Source of the DNA: Triangularia verruculosa
Lineage: Eukaryota > Ascomycota > Sordariomycetes > Sordariales > Podosporaceae
Assembly (NCBI GenBank): GCA_033296885.1
Contig: MU864004.1
Span: 39,571 to 103,570, forward strand
Direction of reading: 5' to 3'
Length of the DNA: 64,000 nucleotides
Made by a program: the position numbers and the translations under genes
Shown here: in pieces, positions 60,291-64,000 of the stretch
Numbering within the stretch: the stretch's first letter is position 1
How the letters are laid out: the number at the start of each line of letters is the position of its first letter
The notes under the pieces: generated by a model
What the model saw: the letters and a program-made list of their open reading frames with translations, nothing else
What the model was told of the DNA's origin: nothing
Databases searched by the model: none

Positions 60291-61654
60291 ATGACGCATC
60301 AAGTTCTACACAGCAGCGAAAAACCATACGATGTGGTAGTTGTTGGCACAGGACTAAGTGGCCTAAAGACTGCTGTCAAGATCCAGAGAGCAGGTTTCTC
60401 CGTCGTCGTTCTTGAGGCCATGGATCGTGTGGGTGGAAAAACTTTGTCCATCCAGTCCTCAATTCACGGCACAGGCATCAATGACCTCGGAGCAGCATGG
60501 GTCAACGACAGCAGCCAGTCTGAGATCTTCGCCCTTTTCCTTGAGGCTGGTCTCAGACCAGAAAAGCAGCTGACACAGGGCAACACTCTTCGACAGGTTG
60601 AAGACGGTAGTTATGTCTCCGTGCCTTTTGGTCAACTATTTGTAAGTGCTTCCACGATAATAATATGTCTAGTAGGGGATCTCTCCTGACTAGAAATAGG
60701 CTGACGAAGAAGAAGCCGCGGCCTTCGCTGTTCTCTTTGACGCCCTGCAAAAAGCTGTCGACGCGTCCGACCTCGAGGATCCCATATCCGGGCCCGATGC
60801 CAAGCGCCTCGGCAGTTTGACTTTTTCCAAGTACTGTCACGAGCTCCTCGATTCCCCTCAAACACCCATCATCGCAAACTACCTGACCCGCGCCTTGCTT
60901 GGCGTGGAGGGTAACGAAGTCAGCACGCTCTTGATGGTCAACTATCTCAAGAGCGGAACTGGAATCGAAAACCTCGTCTCTGACGGCCCAGATGGCGGTC
61001 AATACCTCCGCGCCGACAAAGGCATGCACACAATCTCCAAGTATCTCACTAGCCAGTTGCCTGCTGAGTCCGTCCGCCTCAATACTGTTGTCAAATCGAT
61101 CAGCCAGTCTCCCAACGGCGTGCAAGTCGCTACAGCAGCCAACAAGATTTTCAAGGCGAAGCGTGTTGTAGTGTCGATTCCTAGCACCCTGTACCCAACG
61201 ATCTCCTTTTCGCCCGAGTTGCCCCTCTCCAAGTCCATCCTAGCAGAGGGCACGGCCATCGGTACCTATAGCAAGGTCATAATTGTCAAAGTATGCTCAC
61301 AAGGTCAGAAAAGAAAAGGTGTGGGAGCAATTCACGCAAGCATTTGAAGGGTCGGGAGTGTTGGGTGGGAAGAGGGTCCCAGAGCCGATTAAGTCGCATG
61401 AGATTGCTTGGAAGAGGAATCAATATGCGGATGGCGCGCCGACTGCCGTGATGGGGCCCGGAGTGCTGACAGAGCTGGCGAGGGTGACATCGAACCCGTT
61501 GAGGGAGGCATGGTTGAGAGTGCACTTTGTAGGGACGGAGACGAGTTTGGTTTGGAAAGGGTATGTGGATGGAGCTGTTAGGAGCGGTATCCGAGGTGGT
61601 CAGGAAGTAGTGAAAGCTTTACAGGTAGATCAAAAAGCGGATTCACTCGCTTGA
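60291..61654 (+). pseudogene. Monoamine-oxidase-like FAD enzyme with internal deletion and frameshift
   Basis: Flavin amine oxidase family (oxidation of amines to aldehyde, ammonia and H2O2). Exon 1 is 60291-60641 and exon 2 begins at 60700 (58-nt intron). The N-terminal half is normal: VVVVGTGLSGL (FAD dinucleotide loop), VVLEAMDRVGGKT, NDLGAAWVND and a helical substrate region to GTYSKVIIV at about 61288. There the family's next ~55-60 residues (PWW motif to the strand before VW-x-QF) are missing, and the reading resumes in another frame at about 61302 with RKEKVWEQFTQAFEG, continuing through GAPTAVMGPGVL and HFVGTETSLVWKGY, the C-terminal FAD site, to 61654. The 12-13 nt between the frames are too short for an intron. 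Loss of a core strand suggests an inactive gene, unless the assembly is wrong here. Confidence 0.75.
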
Positions 61655-62531
61655 CACATGATCCCGAAATATTCTAGCAAGATCTTTCAATTTATGTAGG
61701 ACGCTCCTTTAAGGAGCTACTGGTCGACATGAGAGCGTCTCCTTAAAGTGGCAAGATTTTAATTTGAAGTTGCGTGTATCATAACAAGCTTTTTTCTAAC
61801 ATGAAGTAGAATCGAAGTACCAAAGCGGGATAATATGGGGGTAGGCCATGATGTTCGGGCCCTAACATAAACAACTAGGGATCAAACGCTGGCCACTTGA
61901 CCAGTGGCCACTGGGCTGATAACAATTTCACTAGTGTGGCCCGGCCTGCCTTGGCCTTATATATTGAAGCTCGCGGCAGGAGCGTTTAGGTGGAAGGAAC
62001 CAGCCAATACCTGTGGGGCCTTGCTATGATGTTCGACGTGGACATGATGTTTGAAGTGGCCATAAGGTTCAACGGTGGCCACGATGGTTGGCCTCAGGGA
62101 TTTCCCACTACGGTAGAAACCACTTCAGCGATATCATAGAGCAATAGCTTTAACCTTAAGAGCATCTATCTCGAAAGCAAGAGCAACAAATATGTTTTAC
62201 CCGCGCTAGCTTGGCATGGACGTTGTTACGCGAGAGCACGGTCATGAAACAGTTGCTCCAGCTATATCGGATACTCCATCATGAGACTCAAAATCATAGA
62301 ATCGTCTGAATTCGAGAGCAGCAGATCCGTTTGCAACAAGTTAATTTTCTCAAAGAAGCGGAGACTTACGGCCGATTGGTAAGTCCCCATCAGCTTAGGT
62401 GAATGTCCTCTTGTACTATATATACTTGTCATCCTCTCCAATACCCACCTTATCATTTCTCCATCATTCGCAAACTCCCAGATCACTATCAACAGTAACT
62501 CCCAAGTTAGATTCGCCACAATATCGACAAA
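61655..62531. other. Intergenic stretch with short local duplications
   Basis: A near-palindrome GGAGACGCTCTC is formed by sequence around 61702-61745 (ctcctttaaggagc and gagcgtctccttaaag). TGGCC-containing short repeats lie around 61895-62095. No gene is supported. A TATA-like ctatatatac at about 62416-62425 precedes the secreted-protein gene. Confidence 0.4.
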
Positions 62532-63344
62532 ATGTGGTGGTCCATCTTCATCTCTCTCGCTGCGACACTCGCGTTCTTCGAGGTACCAACTCAAGCCTCT
62601 CTAAGAGCAAACCCCCGAAGCCGAAGAGTACGAAAGTTGCTAATATAAAATGCAATTTGTAGGGTGTCAACAGCGCTCCCACCTCGCTTGACGACCAGCC
62701 GAACAGCACTTTAAGCTACGGCATAGTTCCTGTCTCCTGGGATATTCCCATCAAGGCCGATGACCTGACCAGCGACACCATCACCGTGACTGGAACTATC
62801 CAGGAGGCAATTACCCAGATGGAAGCAGCCTACCCCGGTTGGAACGCGACTTTTCAAGCTGGGTTGCCGGCTGCCCCTGGCAACATCTCGGATATCTCCT
62901 TTTCAACCGCCGGAGACCCCGAAATCGATCACTACAATTGCGACAACGATTCCAAGTGGAAGAAAGCCTCGGCCAACCAGATCTGGGTCGGCGTGACTTA
63001 CCTTTGGAAGTTGACAGGCACCGCCAAGAACGGACCAGGTCCTGGCAACTGTGGTCGTGTCAGCTGTTCATGGGGGGCAGCTATCTACTGGTGCAATGAT
63101 GTAAGCTATCTCTAGACCCATATGCTTCCTTCCTACATATACACCACTCCTGCCCATTCGTGAAGCTTGCTGCTGACGGATAAATAAGGATGACGAGGAA
63201 AAGGAGCTCCAGTGGAAGTGGATTGGTGATGGCGCGAATTATCTGCTCGATGGCAGGTGTCTCAGTGAACAAGGGCGTCGCGTCAAGGGGCAGACATTCT
63301 ACAAGAACAAGTGGAATGTCATCGTCCGTAGGGATGATTGCTGA
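62532..63344 (+). CDS. Small secreted six-cysteine protein, 214 residues
   Basis: Three exons: 62532-62582, 62663-63100 and 63189-63344; introns of 80 and 88 nt both fall between codons. The start gives MWWSIFISLAATLAFFEGVN, a typical signal peptide; cleavage around NSA-P is likely. The mature part has six cysteines (HYNCDN, GNCGRVSC, YWCND, DGRCLS, terminal RDDC), consistent with three disulphides, and three N-glycosylation sites (NST, NAT, NIS). Trp-rich motifs: NQIWVGVTYLWKL, CSWGAAIYWC and ELQWKWIGDGANYLL. I recognise no catalytic motif; it is effector-like or a cell-wall/antimicrobial-type secreted protein by composition only. A TATA-like site ~110 bp upstream supports the start. Confidence 0.75.
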
Positions 63345-63790
63345 CCACGCTTTGTTGTGTGGTATAAGACTGACTTATCACGTCTTTTCACTCCTGGGGT
63401 AGACGCTACATGCCACCTTTCAGTTGACCCACTAGCTTACACTTTCAACCCCTTGCAAGGCAGGCTAGGCAAGCCTCCTCTCCTTGGTTTTTCCCCTAGC
63501 TTAGTTTTAGACAATGAAGTATGGTGAAACAGGAGCATTTTCAGTAGTAAACATAGTAGTTGTAAAGCCATCCTTCAAATCCTATGGTGTAGTTTGCGGG
63601 GTTTTCTCTGCTGAAGAACAGAGTCATGGCCCCATGACAGGCGTATAATGGTACCTGGGTCTCAGGGGTATTCAGGGGTGTCAGGAGGTCACTAAGCATA
63701 TATTTAGCCATCATCCCATCGGTGTCACGTACTCTTAGCTAGACAGTTAAGCCTTATAACCACATCTTTTAGCATTTACCGCTGCCTGCG
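63345..63790. other. Intergenic stretch before the terminal minisatellite
   Basis: No recognised gene or element. Confidence 0.45.
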
Positions 63791-63793
63791 GCC

Positions 63794-64000
63794 GGGTGCC
63801 GGGTAGGTCGCTTGTGACGGTCGTCTTTGGACTTGGCCGTTTTCGCGGTCCCCTGCCTGCGGGTGCCTTGGAGGTGCCGGGTAGGTGCTTTGTGAGGCGC
63901 CTTTTGGGGGGGGGGGGGGGTGCCGGGCAGAGTCGCTTGCGAGGGTGCCTCGGGTGCCGGGTAGGTGCTTTGTGAGGCGGCTTGGGGGGTGCCGGGTAGG
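63794..64000. repeat. GC-rich minisatellite running off the window
   Basis: Units starting GGTGCCGGGTAGGT occur at about 63795, 63873, 63953 and 63988, with a variant (GGTGCCGGGCAGAGTCG) at about 63919. Full units continue GCTTTGTGAGGCG (or CGCTTGTGACGG). A G run (63906-63920) separates two units. Spacing is irregular (about 35-80 bp). The array continues past the right edge. Confidence 0.8.

Noticed and set aside
61291..61303. Intron joining the two frames of the amine oxidase gene
   Set aside because: The 12-13 nt available are far below any spliceosomal intron, and the missing family segment is not present nearby.

Overview
The window looks like nuclear DNA from a filamentous ascomycete, most likely a Sordariomycete close to the Sordariales. 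The reasons are short 50-90 nt introns with GT(A/T)xGT donors and CT(A/G)AC branch points, long intergenic spaces, a fungal hybrid-kinase phytochrome, an AceA-type copper-fist regulator, a CK2-beta subunit with a long acidic loop, and fungal ZIP, CDF and PDR transporters. I place it only at this level; no species can be read from the sequence.

Layout. 0-0.5 kb: 5' part of a secreted DOMON/cytochrome-domain gene (-), cut by the window edge. 2.5-2.8 kb: a small inverted-repeat element. 3.6-8.1 kb: phytochrome histidine kinase (+), convergent with a ketopantoate-reductase-like gene (-, 8.8-10 kb). 10-19 kb: a gene-poor gap ending at an AceA-like copper-fist transcription factor (+, 19.0-20.8 kb). 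22.9-23.2 kb: a second copy of the inverted-repeat element. 24-28 kb: three small minus-strand genes, of which a 72-residue Cys/His protein with one intron is the best supported. 28-31.6 kb: no gene seen. 31.7-35.2 kb: COX15 haem A synthase (-) and a Mn-type CDF transporter (-). 37.4-39.0 kb: ZIP zinc transporter (+), five exons. 40.8-44.2 kb: a divergent pair of unknown genes. 44.4-47.7 kb: an alpha/beta hydrolase (-) and a coiled-coil protein (-). 48.5-50.4 kb: a 72-residue protein (+) and Vip1-like RRM protein (+). 50.8-55.4 kb: full-length PDR-type ABC transporter (-). 56.9-59.5 kb: CK2 beta (-) divergent from a JmjC/cupin-8 protein (+). 60.3-61.7 kb: a monoamine-oxidase-like gene with an internal deletion and frameshift. 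62.5-63.3 kb: a three-exon small secreted cysteine protein (+). 63.8-64 kb: a GC-rich minisatellite running off the window.

How the genes relate. Most are independent housekeeping genes, as is normal in fungi. Four genes between 19 and 39 kb handle metals or metal cofactors (copper regulator, haem A synthase, Mn-type CDF, ZIP); this may be chance. The least expected finding is a family of small elements with terminal inverted repeats beginning CACG(T/C)C(C/G)TGG, 5-bp target duplications, and an interior made almost only of ~20-bp tandem repeats. Two clear copies lie in opposite orientations, and a degraded third is likely. No CRISPR, tRNA or rRNA gene was recognised.
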